Part shown: positions 1-7,733 of the stretch, in pieces
Layout of the letters: every line of letters begins with the position of its first letter
Position numbering within the stretch: the first letter of the stretch is position 1
Assembly: GCA_002449395.1 (NCBI GenBank)
Contig: DKDP01000049.1
Span: forward strand, 4,305 to 27,831
Source of the DNA: Ruminococcaceae bacterium UBA6845
GTDB taxonomy: Bacteria > Bacillota > Clostridia > Oscillospirales > Acutalibacteraceae
Length of the DNA: 23,527 bases
Reading direction: 5' to 3'
The notes under the pieces: model-generated
What the model saw: the letters and a program-made list of their open reading frames with translations, nothing else
What the model was told of the DNA's origin: nothing
Database searches by the model: none
Position numbers and translations under genes: made by a program

Positions 1-164
1 GATGAACGAACGGTTGAAATGTATGCGTCGCTAAATGTGTAATAAAATACTGAAATTTCACCTTTTGCTTTTGTGGTGGTACCGTCTCCGCTGTCTTTCG
101 AAGAACAAGCTGCAAGACCTGCTACCATTACTACTGCTAATAATAATGCCAATAACTTTTTCAT
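1..164 (-). CDS. mglB: Galactose/methyl-galactoside ABC transporter substrate-binding lipoprotein, N-terminal part (runs off the window)
   Basis: Only the first 54 codons are present; the gene continues beyond base 1. The visible protein begins with a Lys-Lys signal peptide and a lipobox (VAGLAAC), then a Ser/Lys/Thr-rich linker, then EISVFYYTFSDAYISTVRSS. That last stretch matches the first beta strand and ligand loop of MglB-type galactose-binding proteins (V-F-x-Y-x-x-x-D-x-Y-I-x-x-V-R). It would be anchored outside the membrane and deliver sugar to an MglAC-type ABC importer. The ATG at 164-162 follows TAAGGAGGT at 171-180. It lies just downstream of the sensory operon at 369-4651 on the same strand, so it is the likely regulatory target. 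A ribose- or xylose-type binding protein remains possible because most of the gene is missing. Confidence 0.75.
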   Translation of the reverse strand, partial: MKKLLALLLAVVMVAGLAACSSKDSGDGTTTKAKGEISVFYYTFSDAYISTVRS

Positions 165-208
165 AAAGATTACCTCCTTAAAATATTGTTAAGTCATTTA
201 GCATCTTT

Positions 209-214
209 ATTATA
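209..214 (-). promoter_or_regulatory. Possible -10 box for the mglB-like gene
   Basis: TATAAT reads on the minus strand about 45 bases upstream of the start codon. No good -35 box lies 17 bases further up: TTCATT is the nearest, while a TTGACA at 221-226 is too close. A good -10 without a -35 would fit a promoter that needs an activator such as the adjacent YesN-type regulator, but this is inference. Confidence 0.35.
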
Positions 215-320
215 GCTTTGTGTCAATTGAAAATGAATGCAATTTTTTATTCAAAGTGTATAAAAATTTACGAATTTTGCAATTTATTACGTTAAGAATT
301 TCACCTTGGGTATGAAAATA

Positions 321-351
321 GCTCTGATAAGCCAAAAAGGCATATCAGAGC
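321..351 (-). terminator. Terminator-like hairpin after the sugar-binding lipoprotein gene
   Basis: GCTCTGATA (321-329) pairs with TATCAGAGC (343-351), and GCC (331-333) with GGC (339-341), with one A-A mismatch and an A5/T5 loop. On the minus strand the stem is followed by TATTTTC, a weak U tract. It sits 18 bases past the stop of the lipoprotein gene, so it could separate the sensory operon from the mglB-like gene. Confidence 0.7.
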
Positions 352-368
352 CTTTGTTAAATTACTTC

Positions 369-1358
369 TTAATTACTGCCTTCGTTAAAGCGGAACAGTA
401 TTTTTTGTATATCGGGAGAAAACATATTTTTGCGGTTAACAACATAAGTATCGGTTTCGACCGTTCTGTCACTTTGTTTCTTGCCCGAAAGTATTTCAAA
501 TGCCTTTGAAACGGAGAGGTAGCCCATTGAAAACGGATTTTGAACAATAAGAATGTCAATATCACCGTTTTCGAGCATATCTATGCAGCTTATATTACTG
601 TCAAATCCGATGCAATAAACCTTGTCTTTCAGGTTAAGCTCATTTATTGCATAACCTGCGCCGAGAGTTGACCATTCGTTAAAGCCGATAAGCACATTTA
701 TATCCTTATGCTTTTCAAGCAATTTTTTTGCACCGGCGGTTGCGTTTTGCGTGTTTGACTCAATATTGACTGTATCGACTATTTTTGCGTTTTCGATTTT
801 ACCGATATAGTCTGTAAATCCTTTTAAGCGCTGTTTTCCGTTTTCGGTGTTTTCACTGTAATTTACTATACCTATATTGATAGACTTTTGACCTTTGCAG
901 AGTTCAACAGCTTGCTTCGCCGCCTTTTCGCCGGCGGATATATTGTCTGTTCCGATAAAAAGCTCTTTGCCTTTTACATTAACATCGCTGTCAACCGTGA
1001 TTACCTTAATACCGTTGTCAATAGCGTTTTGAACAGACGGTGCATTTTTTTCATAATCTATTGCCGACAGGATTATGACGTCTACATTTCTTGAAACCGC
1101 ATTTTCAATCATTTCGTTCTGAGTGTCATAGTCTTCTTCGCTTTCGGGTCCTTCAACCGTAACATTGATATTAAATTCATTGGCGGCAGCAAGCGCACCG
1201 CTTTTCATATCATCCCAAAAATCAGAATCACTGCCTTTTGTTATTATAGCAACATTTTTACCCTCGGCACCGATATCGCTTGTTTTTGCACAGCCGAATA
1301 AGCAAGCAATAAGGAAAAATACAAGCGTAAGAAGGGCAACTGTTTTTTTAATATTCAT
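369..1358 (-). CDS. Sugar-binding lipoprotein (Peripla_BP_4 type) of a three-component sensor
   Basis: This 329-residue protein has a signal peptide ending in a lipobox (LFGC, Cys23), so it should be anchored on the outer face of the membrane. The rest has the two-lobed periplasmic sugar-binding fold of the RbsB/MglB/LuxP class: NVAIITKGSDSDFWDDMKSG at the first strand, a conserved AIDYEKN segment, VITVDSDV, and the late GFDSN. I chose the ATG at 1358-1356, preceded by AAAGGA; it overlaps the kinase stop by 11 bases, while the upstream TTG at 1376 has no proper ribosome site. Being cotranscribed with a YesM/YesN pair and separate from a permease, it more likely presents sugar to the kinase than to a transporter, as XylFII does for LytS in Clostridium. 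The sugar cannot be read from sequence. Confidence 0.85.
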   Translation of the reverse strand: MNIKKTVALLTLVFFLIACLFGCAKTSDIGAEGKNVAIITKGSDSDFWDDMKSGALAAANEFNINVTVEGPESEEDYDTQNEMIENAVSRNVDVIILSAIDYEKNAPSVQNAIDNGIKVITVDSDVNVKGKELFIGTDNISAGEKAAKQAVELCKGQKSINIGIVNYSENTENGKQRLKGFTDYIGKIENAKIVDTVNIESNTQNATAGAKKLLEKHKDINVLIGFNEWSTLGAGYAINELNLKDKVYCIGFDSNISCIDMLENGDIDILIVQNPFSMGYLSVSKAFEILSGKKQSDRTVETDTYVVNRKNMFSPDIQKILFRFNEGSN

Positions 1359-3075
1359 TTTCGTGTCCTTTCTCAATCTTTGGAATTTTAATTGTAACTG
1401 TGGTTCCTACATCAAGCTCGCTGTCAATAGTAATTCCGTATTCTTCGCCGAAATAGATTTTAAGTCGGTCGTTGACATTTTTAACGCCGATACCCTTTGA
1501 GTCACTTCTATCCTTTTGAAGAATGGTTTTGCATTGCTCCTCAGTCATACCAAGGCCGTTGTCTTTAACCATTATGACAATATCCTTACCGCAGCATTCA
1601 ACAGTAATTTTAATTTCGCCCTCATCAACCATTCGATTAAGCCCGTGATAAATAGCGTTTTCAATGAACGGTTGAATGGTTATTTTGTTGCACATATAGC
1701 CCAATACGCTTTCGTCAACATCAAATGAATAGGTAAACTGATTTTTATATCGGTAACTTTGAATAATAAGATAGCTTTCGGCATGTTTAAGCTCGTCGCC
1801 GATTGTAATAAATTCATTTCCGTGGCTGATACTTATTCTGAAAAGTTTTGCGAGCGCACCCACCATTTTAACTGCATCCTTGCTGTTGTCCTGCTCGCAC
1901 ATCCATTGAATTGAATCAAGCGTGTTATAAAGAAAGTGAGGGTTGATTTGAGCCTGCAATGCCTTAAGCTCGGTTTTTCTGAGTATGATTTCTTCATTGT
2001 GCACCTTCTCGACAAGCGACTGAATCATAAGCACCATATGCTCAAATGATGCCGAGAGAGTTTGAAATTCCAATACATTACTCATATCAGCCTTGTATTC
2101 AAACGCCTCTGCCTGCTCTTCAAATTTTTGCATAGAATCAACAAGTTTCCTGACAGGCCTTGTAACGGTTCTTGAAAGCAAAAAATAAATAACAACCGAT
2201 ATTAAAAGACTAAAAAGAAGTGCAAAAATCGAGCCGATGATTACTTGGTTCTTAACAGCTTGAGTTATCTCGTCATTAAAACTTACACCGACTATTTTCC
2301 AATTACACGAATTAAGAGATGAAATATTGTAAATATTATCCTTCATTCTGTGTATTCCGTCGGTAAGGTCGATAATTGCATCGGCATTTTCCTTTTTCAA
2401 CCCCGAAAAAAGCATTTGCTGCTGCGGATGGTAAATGATTTCTCCTTTTGAATTGATTATATAGCAATAGCCCCTTTGACCGATGCTCACTTTATCAATG
2501 TATTTTGCGATTGATGAAAACTTAAAATCTATCGCAACAAAAACCTGCTGTGCAAAAAGATTTGAATATTCCCTTTTCACAATAGTAACAACCCAAGGAT
2601 ATTTGTTTTTATAAAGCGTATTTACATGAGGCTGTGTGATTGCGAATCCGTCTTTGAGATTTGAGAAAACAGACTTATCATAAGATAAATTTGTTGCATT
2701 GCTTTTAACTTTTATGTTATTACCGTTTCCATCTAAAAGCAGATTGCCCTGCATATCATAAATCATTACGCAATATATGTCCTCTTCAAGTCTTGCCGCT
2801 GCATATATTGCATTTTGAAGTGTTGATATATCCGTATAATTGTCCGTTTCCTTGCATAAATTGTTGAGCTTGTTTTTGATTGACGACATATAATTGGAAA
2901 CGGTTTCATTAGCCTGCGAAACAGCTTGCCTGCTCGAAACACACGCCGAATTAAACATTGATTTTTCATAAAATACGCCAAAAAGCAATGTTGATGCAAG
3001 CGTTGAAAAAACAACACCGAAAACAACTATTGCGATAATCAATACCGATAACTTTGTTTTATTACGCTTAAACAT
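1348..3075 (-). CDS. Membrane sensor histidine kinase, YesM/LytS type
   Basis: A 575-residue membrane kinase. Transmembrane helices lie at about 11-33 and 277-300, enclosing a roughly 240-residue extracellular domain of dCache style (VMIYDMQGNLLLDGNG and GYCYIINSKGEIIYHP are Cache/PAS-like strands). A HAMP region follows at 301-355, then the His_kinase module with NPHFLYNTLD, His380 being the predicted phosphoacceptor. The ATPase domain has its N box (ENAIYHGLN), G1 (DNGLGM) and G2 (GIGVKNVNDRL). It should phosphorylate the response regulator encoded just upstream, whose stop it overlaps by 8 bases (ATGTTTAA); AGGAGGGGG precedes the ATG. The overlapping sugar-binding lipoprotein suggests ligand is sensed by protein-protein contact outside the cell. 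Confidence 0.93.
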   Translation of the reverse strand: MFKRNKTKLSVLIIAIVVFGVVFSTLASTLLFGVFYEKSMFNSACVSSRQAVSQANETVSNYMSSIKNKLNNLCKETDNYTDISTLQNAIYAAARLEEDIYCVMIYDMQGNLLLDGNGNNIKVKSNATNLSYDKSVFSNLKDGFAITQPHVNTLYKNKYPWVVTIVKREYSNLFAQQVFVAIDFKFSSIAKYIDKVSIGQRGYCYIINSKGEIIYHPQQQMLFSGLKKENADAIIDLTDGIHRMKDNIYNISSLNSCNWKIVGVSFNDEITQAVKNQVIIGSIFALLFSLLISVVIYFLLSRTVTRPVRKLVDSMQKFEEQAEAFEYKADMSNVLEFQTLSASFEHMVLMIQSLVEKVHNEEIILRKTELKALQAQINPHFLYNTLDSIQWMCEQDNSKDAVKMVGALAKLFRISISHGNEFITIGDELKHAESYLIIQSYRYKNQFTYSFDVDESVLGYMCNKITIQPFIENAIYHGLNRMVDEGEIKITVECCGKDIVIMVKDNGLGMTEEQCKTILQKDRSDSKGIGVKNVNDRLKIYFGEEYGITIDSELDVGTTVTIKIPKIEKGHENEY

Positions 3076-4651
3076 TGCCCCCTCCTAAATGCTCTTCTCT
3101 GTATTTGTTCGGCGACATACCATAATATTTTTTAAAGCAATAACTGAAATAATGCTGGTCACTGTAACCGCATTTTTCCGATATTTCAAAAATTTTCATT
3201 GATGTGCAAAGCAGCAAATCGCTTGCCGCCTTCATTCTTCGTTCGGTTACAAGTGTTACAAAGTTTTGAGATTTCGTTTTCTTAATAAGTGCGCTTAAAT
3301 AATTCGGGCTTACGCCTAACTTGTCACTTGCATCGGTAAGCGACAAATCCTCATTCATATATTCGTCATCAATGATTTGAAGCGCCCTGTCACAAATGTT
3401 CTCACTTTCGTGCCTTTGCGAACGATAAATAATATCCCTTGCATCAAGGCAAAGTGAAATCAACTCTTTTTTGTATTGCTCATTAAAATCAAGCGAAAGT
3501 CGGGATGTAAAGAAATTATTGGATGAAAAAAGCTCGGATAAGGCGTCACTGTCGGATAATACGCTTACACACCTGTGTGCCGTTGCAAGTATTTGGATAA
3601 TCAAGTAATCTATGCCCGTCCTGCTTTTTTCGGAAAGCATATTTTCAAGGAATTGTCTTATTTCGTTTTTACTGCCCACTTTCAAAAGCTGCTCAAGTTT
3701 ATAGACGGATTTTTCAATATTCTCAAGCTCGTAGGCGCTTTTTCGCTCTTGGTCATTGATAAATCTGATGTCGCCTGCACCGTCGGAGGTATATCGCCTT
3801 GCGGTGATAGCCTGTGTACACGCAACCGACAAAAGTGACGGATTATCAACCGTTTGGCTTATGCCTATCGTGCATTTTTGGTTAAATAATTTTTGGGCGC
3901 TTTGTACGAGTTCAATTACAGGGAGTCTTAGTTTTGATGACATTTCTTCAGGTTTGCTTGTAACAAGCGTCACAATTCTGCCGTTTACAAAAAAGCTCTC
4001 ACAATCCGTATATTTTCCGAAAATGCTGTTTACAAAATCAATATGATGAGCCCCGGTACAGCTTTCGCCGCCGAAGGCTTTGAATTTTGACACAACGACG
4101 CTGTAACAGTCATTGTCACTTTTAATAAGTCCAAGCTGCTTTGCCGTGTTTTTTAAATCCTGAGATGCGTGAATATCTTCGCCGGTTCCTAAAAGAAGAG
4201 GCAAGAGAAATTCAGCTTTCTTTAATCTCAGCTCGGTTTCTTCATTTGATGAGCCCGTTTTAAGCCTTTCAAATTCCTCGTCCATTTCCGCTTTAATTTT
4301 TATAAATTCCTCGCTTAGCTCGCTTGCGGAAATAGGCTTTAAAAGATAACGAATTACATTATATTTGAATGCCTCTTGTGCATATTCAAAATCATCATAT
4401 CCGCTTAAAATAACAAACTTGGTGGCAGGTCTTATTTCTCTAACCTTGCTTGCAAGCTCAAGTCCCGTCATAAGAGGCATTTTTATATCCGTTAAAATCA
4501 AATCGGGCTCCAGTTTTTCAAGAAGTTCAAGTGCCTCAATCCCGTTTTCGGCATCACCGACAACATTAAACCCCGCTTTTTCCCAATCAACGCTTTTTAT
4601 AACTGCTTCTCTTTGGCGAATTTCATCATCAACAACAAGTAAGCTATACAT
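3068..4651 (-). CDS. Response regulator with AraC-type DNA-binding domain, YesN type
   Basis: A 527-residue cytoplasmic regulator. The N-terminal receiver domain (about 1-120) has the acidic pair VVDDE, the phosphorylation site Asp55 in ILTDIKMP, and Lys in LLKP. The C-terminal 105 residues form an AraC/XylS double helix-turn-helix (LSLTDASDKLGVSPNYLSAL, then ISEKCGYSDQHYFSYCFKKY and the closing G-M-S-P-N-K-Y-R). The middle section of about 280 residues shows no motif I recognise, as usual for YesN proteins. It is first in the operon with the kinase and sugar-binding lipoprotein and probably activates the neighbouring mglB-like transport genes. The ATG at 4651 follows GAGAGGG. The promoter lies about 150 bases upstream. 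Confidence 0.93.
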   Translation of the reverse strand: MYSLLVVDDEIRQREAVIKSVDWEKAGFNVVGDAENGIEALELLEKLEPDLILTDIKMPLMTGLELASKVREIRPATKFVILSGYDDFEYAQEAFKYNVIRYLLKPISASELSEEFIKIKAEMDEEFERLKTGSSNEETELRLKKAEFLLPLLLGTGEDIHASQDLKNTAKQLGLIKSDNDCYSVVVSKFKAFGGESCTGAHHIDFVNSIFGKYTDCESFFVNGRIVTLVTSKPEEMSSKLRLPVIELVQSAQKLFNQKCTIGISQTVDNPSLLSVACTQAITARRYTSDGAGDIRFINDQERKSAYELENIEKSVYKLEQLLKVGSKNEIRQFLENMLSEKSRTGIDYLIIQILATAHRCVSVLSDSDALSELFSSNNFFTSRLSLDFNEQYKKELISLCLDARDIIYRSQRHESENICDRALQIIDDEYMNEDLSLTDASDKLGVSPNYLSALIKKTKSQNFVTLVTERRMKAASDLLLCTSMKIFEISEKCGYSDQHYFSYCFKKYYGMSPNKYREEHLGGGNV

Positions 4652-4675
4652 AATTTACCCTCTCAATTAAATTAC

Positions 4676-4792
4676 TTAGTATATTTTATCAGCAGATACT
4701 CTCACTCTTCCTGCAAGACGTTCATCTCCAGCTGCAATGAGATTTTCACAAAGCTCATTCGTTTTTTGTTCAAAAGAAGTAGTTGCACTCAA
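4676..4792 (-). other. Unassigned 38-codon open frame in the leader of the sensory operon
   Basis: An open frame begins with TTG at 4792, next to the promoter start site, and ends with TAA at 4678-4676, 24 bases before the regulator ATG. The product would be LSATTSFEQKTNELCENLIA followed by AGDERLAGRVRVSADKIY. Codon use looks like that of neighbouring genes, and the 5' untranslated region is otherwise long. Against translation, the only GGAG touches the TTG with no spacing and there is no ATG. It may be a leader peptide, a remnant of a gene, or chance. Confidence 0.2.
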
Positions 4793-4806
4793 CTCCGTAT
4801 AATTAT

Positions 4807-4835
4807 ATTATGATATAATTATTTCGCATTGTCAA
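4807..4835 (-). promoter_or_regulatory. Sigma-A promoter of the sugar-sensing operon
   Basis: On the minus strand TTGACA (4835-4830) is separated by exactly 17 bases from CATAAT (4812-4807). Predicted transcription starts near 4800, giving a leader of about 150 bases before the regulator ATG. Confidence 0.75.
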
Positions 4836-5040
4836 CACCTAAAATGAGCAGTCGGATTTTAAAAATATACATCAATATTCATTACTGCCAAAAATGTGAT
4901 TTTTGGGCAGGAATATTTTGTTGTGCGGTGAAAAAGCGGTGCCGTGCTCAGGATTCTGACTGCAAATTGAGTCAGATTTTGGATTATTAGGACAAATGAG
5001 GACCGAGGGTGTTTTGAAAAACCGATTTCAAGACAGAAAA
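4836..5040. other. Gene-free spacer with two inverted repeats
   Basis: No gene is supported between the sensory operon promoter and the terminator of the GGGtGRT operon. Two inverted repeats are visible: TGCC-AAAAA / TTTTT-(G)-GGCA at 4886-4909 and CTGACT / AGTCAG at 4956-4975 with an 8-base loop. The first lies about 50 bases upstream of the -35 box and could be a regulator site. Neither has a good U tract. Confidence 0.5.
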
Positions 5041-5069
5041 AGAGCCTCGCTCGAAGTGAGCGAAGCTCT
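5035..5069 (-). terminator. Rho-independent terminator of the GGGtGRT operon
   Basis: AGAGC-C-TCGCTC (5041-5052) pairs with GAGCGA-A-GCTCT (5058-5069) with one internal mismatch and a 5-base loop. On the minus strand the stem is followed by TTTTTCTG. It lies just past the stop codon at 5091. Confidence 0.9.
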
Positions 5070-5090
5070 GAAAGTGTTGATTTATAAGGC

Positions 5091-6089
5091 TTACTTCATT
5101 GCCTCTTCAACTGCAACGGCTGTTGCAACGGTAGCACCAACCATCGGGTTGTTGCCCATACCGATAAGACCCATCATCTCAACGTGAGCGGGAACCGAAG
5201 AAGAACCTGCAAACTGAGCGTCGGAATGCATACGACCCATTGTATCTGTAAGACCGTATGAGGACGGACCTGCAGCCATATTGTCCGGGTGAAGTGTACG
5301 ACCTGTGCCGCCGCCCGAAGCAACCGAGAAATAATTTACGCCGTTCTCAACACACCACTTCTTGTATGTGCCTGCAACGGGATGCTGGAAACGAGTCGGG
5401 TTGGTTGAGTTACCTGTGATGGAAACGCCGACGTTCTCGAGCTTCATAATAGCAACACCCTCGGGAACGTTGTCGGCGCCGTAGCACTTAACATCGGCTC
5501 TCGGGCCGTTTGAATATGCCTTCTCGTAAACAACCTTAACCTCTTCTGCGTACGGGTCAAACTCTGTCTCAACATATGTGAAGCCGTTGATTCTGGAGAT
5601 AATCATAGCTGCGTCCTTACCGAGACCGTTAAGGATAACACGAAGCGGCTTAACTCTAACCTTGTTAGCATTAAGAGCGATTTTTATAGCACCCTCGGCA
5701 GCTGCGAATGACTCGTGACCTGCGAGGAATGCGAAGCACTCTGTCTCCTCGGAGAGAAGTCTCTTACCGAGATTGCCGTGACCGAGACCAACCTTACGGT
5801 TCTCGGCAACAGAACCGGGAATACAGAAGCTCTGGAGACCGATACCGATAGCGGCAGCGGCATCAGCAGCCTTTGTGCAGCCCATCTTGATAGCGATAGC
5901 TGCGCCTACTGTGTAAGCCCAGATAGCATTTTCAAAGCAAATGGGCTGAGTTGAACGAACGATCTGGTCAACGTCGATACCCTTTGCAAGTGTGATTTCC
6001 TTACATTCGTCGATGGAGGAAATACCGTACTCTTTAAGAACGCCGAGGATCTTAGCCTCACGTCTCTCATAACCTTCAAACTGTGCCAT
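5091..6089 (-). CDS. GGGtGRT family protein
   Basis: A 332-residue soluble protein carrying the family signature GGGTGRT at residues 259-265 (context FSVASGGGTGRTLHPDNMAAG) and a glycine- and alanine-rich C-terminal part (GLIGMGNNPMVGATVATAVAVEEA). No signal peptide or membrane segment is seen. Its biochemical function is unknown to me; the family is named only after its motif. It starts 19 bases after the NifU-like gene with AGGAGG ahead of its ATG, so the two are cotranscribed, and I know this pairing as recurrent in anaerobic Firmicutes. The partnership suggests a role with an iron-sulfur or thiol-dependent process, but nothing in the protein proves it; no CxxC motif is visible. It reads as full length. 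Confidence 0.88.
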   Translation of the reverse strand: MAQFEGYERREAKILGVLKEYGISSIDECKEITLAKGIDVDQIVRSTQPICFENAIWAYTVGAAIAIKMGCTKAADAAAAIGIGLQSFCIPGSVAENRKVGLGHGNLGKRLLSEETECFAFLAGHESFAAAEGAIKIALNANKVRVKPLRVILNGLGKDAAMIISRINGFTYVETEFDPYAEEVKVVYEKAYSNGPRADVKCYGADNVPEGVAIMKLENVGVSITGNSTNPTRFQHPVAGTYKKWCVENGVNYFSVASGGGTGRTLHPDNMAAGPSSYGLTDTMGRMHSDAQFAGSSSVPAHVEMMGLIGMGNNPMVGATVATAVAVEEAMK

Positions 6090-6108
6090 TGCGTTATTCC
6101 TCCTTCAA

Positions 6109-6801
6109 TTATTCTTTTCTCGGGTCGATATACTTAACTGCCTCGTCGAAGCGGCCGTATGTGCCCTTGGATTTCTCATATGCCTCGTTCGGCTCCATGC
6201 CCTTCTTGATGAAGTCAGTCATCTTGCCGAGAGAAACAAATTCATAACCGATAACCTGATCGTCAGCGTCAAGAGCCATTCTTGTGCAATAGCCCTCTGT
6301 CATCTCAAGATAACGAACGCCCTTTGCCTTTGTGCCGTACATTGTGCCGACCATTGAGCGAGCGCCCTTACCGAGATCCTCCATACCTGCGCCGATTACA
6401 AGACCGTCCTCTGAGAAAGCGGACTGCGTACGACCGTATACGATCTGAAGGAAAAGCTCACGCATAGCTGTATTGATAGCGTCGCAGACAAGGTCAGTGT
6501 TGAGAGCCTCAAGAATTGTCTTTCCGGGAAGGATCTCAGCCGCCATAGCTGCGGAATGTGTCATACCTGAGCAGCCGATAGTCTCAATAAGGGCCTCCTC
6601 GATAACGCCGCCCTTAACATTAAGTGAGAGCTTGCAGGCGCCCTGCTGAGGAGCACACCAGCCCACACCGTGGGTATAGCCTGAAATATCAGTGATCTGC
6701 TTTGCAGCGATCCACTTGCCTTCTTCGGGAATCGGAGCCGGATCATGTTTCGGACCCTTGGCTACACAGCACATTCCCTGAACTTCTGCTGAATAGTTCA
6801 T
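6109..6801 (-). CDS. NifU/IscU-like iron-sulfur cluster scaffold protein
   Basis: A 230-residue protein whose middle part resembles the NifU N-terminal/IscU scaffold: GACKLSLNVKGGVIEEALIE, then IGCSGMTHSAAMAAEILPGK, then TILEAL. Cys56 and Cys77 line up with the first two cluster-ligand cysteines of IscU; Cys106 is a candidate for the third. The Gly-Asp that follows the first cysteine in IscU is absent here, because CGDVMKL is shortened to CKL. Extra cysteines at 11, 12 and 49 lie in an N-terminal extension without an IscU counterpart, and the C-terminal ~100 residues are also additional (IscU is about 130 residues). It is first in the operon with the GGGtGRT gene; AGGAGA precedes the ATG. It is probably a dedicated scaffold variant rather than the general IscU, because no cysteine desulfurase is adjacent. 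Confidence 0.82.
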   Translation of the reverse strand: MNYSAEVQGMCCVAKGPKHDPAPIPEEGKWIAAKQITDISGYTHGVGWCAPQQGACKLSLNVKGGVIEEALIETIGCSGMTHSAAMAAEILPGKTILEALNTDLVCDAINTAMRELFLQIVYGRTQSAFSEDGLVIGAGMEDLGKGARSMVGTMYGTKAKGVRYLEMTEGYCTRMALDADDQVIGYEFVSLGKMTDFIKKGMEPNEAYEKSKGTYGRFDEAVKYIDPRKE

Positions 6802-6864
6802 TATAAAAATCTCCTTTCGGTTTTTCGGGTGTTTCCCAATCTTTATCTTAGGTAACCACTGAAT

Positions 6865-6893
6865 ATTATATCAATGTGTGAAAGATTTATCAA
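6865..6893 (-). promoter_or_regulatory. Sigma-A promoter of the NifU-like/GGGtGRT operon
   Basis: On the minus strand TTGATA (6893-6888) is followed after exactly 17 bases by a perfect TATAAT (6870-6865). Predicted start is near 6858, about 57 bases before the ATG. Confidence 0.85.
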
Positions 6894-6955
6894 GTGTTAT
6901 AGGAAAATTTTTTCAAAAAGCGTCGAAATACGTTCGGTAGAGTTCATTTTTTACA

Positions 6956-6972
6956 CTCTACTCACAGTAGAG
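6956..6972. repeat. Perfect 7-bp inverted repeat upstream of the hemolysin III-like gene
   Basis: CTCTACT-CAC-AGTAGAG is a perfect 7-bp palindrome with a 3-base centre, lying in the spacer between two divergent genes. It has no U tract, so it is more like an operator than a terminator; no regulator can be assigned. Confidence 0.4.
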
Positions 6973-7073
6973 TAGGCGTAGATCGGTAAAAATCAGGTGT
7001 AGGGTGACTTTCGGCGGCGATCGGCGTAAAATGAAAGCGTTGAAACAAATATGCAAAGTGAGGAGCAAGTAAA

Positions 7074-7733
7074 ATGGTTCTTGAAAATGTATGCCTGCCC
7101 TATTATACAGAAAAAGAGGACAGAGCAAATTCAATATCACACATCGTCGGCGTAATTTTCGGTGCGGTTGCAATGATTATTCTGCTCTTGAAATCACACG
7201 ACATAAGTCATGTAATAAGCTCGATAATATTTGGAGCTGCTATGATTATTCTTTACAGCGGTTCGTCGATTTATCACCGTCTGCCACGAGGAAAAGCAAA
7301 AAGAATTGCCAGGTTGGTCGATCATTCGGTCATCTTTGTCCTGATAACAGGCACAAGCATACCGCTGATGATACTCGACGTTCTCCCCTATTACAGAACA
7401 CTTGCGATCGTCTGTATTTCGGTCAGTGTCGTGACGGCAATACTCGGGATTGCGCTGACCTTTATAGATCAGGAAAAATATAAGAAGCTGCAAATGGTGC
7501 TTTATATGGTGCTCGGATGGATGTGCATTTTTCTCTTTTATCCGATTTATAAATGTGATCCAAACGCACTGCTGCTCTTCGGCTTGCTTGTCCTCGGCGG
7601 CGCAGTTTATACTCTCGGCACGATATTTTATTCGATCGGCAGGTTCAAAAGGTATTACCACTTCATATTCCACCTCTTCATCCTCGGCGGAACTGTCACA
7701 CACTTCCTTGCGTTTTTGATTTGTTTGTATTGA
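7074..7733 (+). CDS. Hemolysin III / PAQR-family membrane protein
   Basis: A 219-residue protein with about seven hydrophobic helices. The family marks are present in order: an N-terminal EDRANSISHIVG, GSSIYHRLP after the second helix, VDHSVIFVLITGT, and FHLFILGGTVTHF in the last helix, giving the conserved Ser and His metal-site residues (S-x3-H and H-x-x-x-H type). Bacterial relatives (TrhA/YqfA, Bacillus hemolysin III) are inner-membrane proteins linked to membrane lipid homeostasis; true haemolytic activity is doubtful for most members. The ATG at 7074 follows GAGGAG. It stands alone between two minus-strand genes, with no clear sigma-A promoter visible upstream and no good terminator downstream. 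Confidence 0.92.
   Translation: MVLENVCLPYYTEKEDRANSISHIVGVIFGAVAMIILLLKSHDISHVISSIIFGAAMIILYSGSSIYHRLPRGKAKRIARLVDHSVIFVLITGTSIPLMILDVLPYYRTLAIVCISVSVVTAILGIALTFIDQEKYKKLQMVLYMVLGWMCIFLFYPIYKCDPNALLLFGLLVLGGAVYTLGTIFYSIGRFKRYYHFIFHLFILGGTVTHFLAFLICLY

Noticed and set aside
229..242. Catabolite (cre) site upstream of the mglB-like gene
   Set aside because: TGAAAATGAATGCA lacks the central CG of the cre consensus, and A replaces the following pyrimidine.
1359..1376. Six-codon N-terminal extension of the sugar-binding lipoprotein from a TTG codon
   Set aside because: The internal ATG has AAAGGA at proper distance and gives a normal signal peptide; the TTG would put charged residues ahead of it with no ribosome site.
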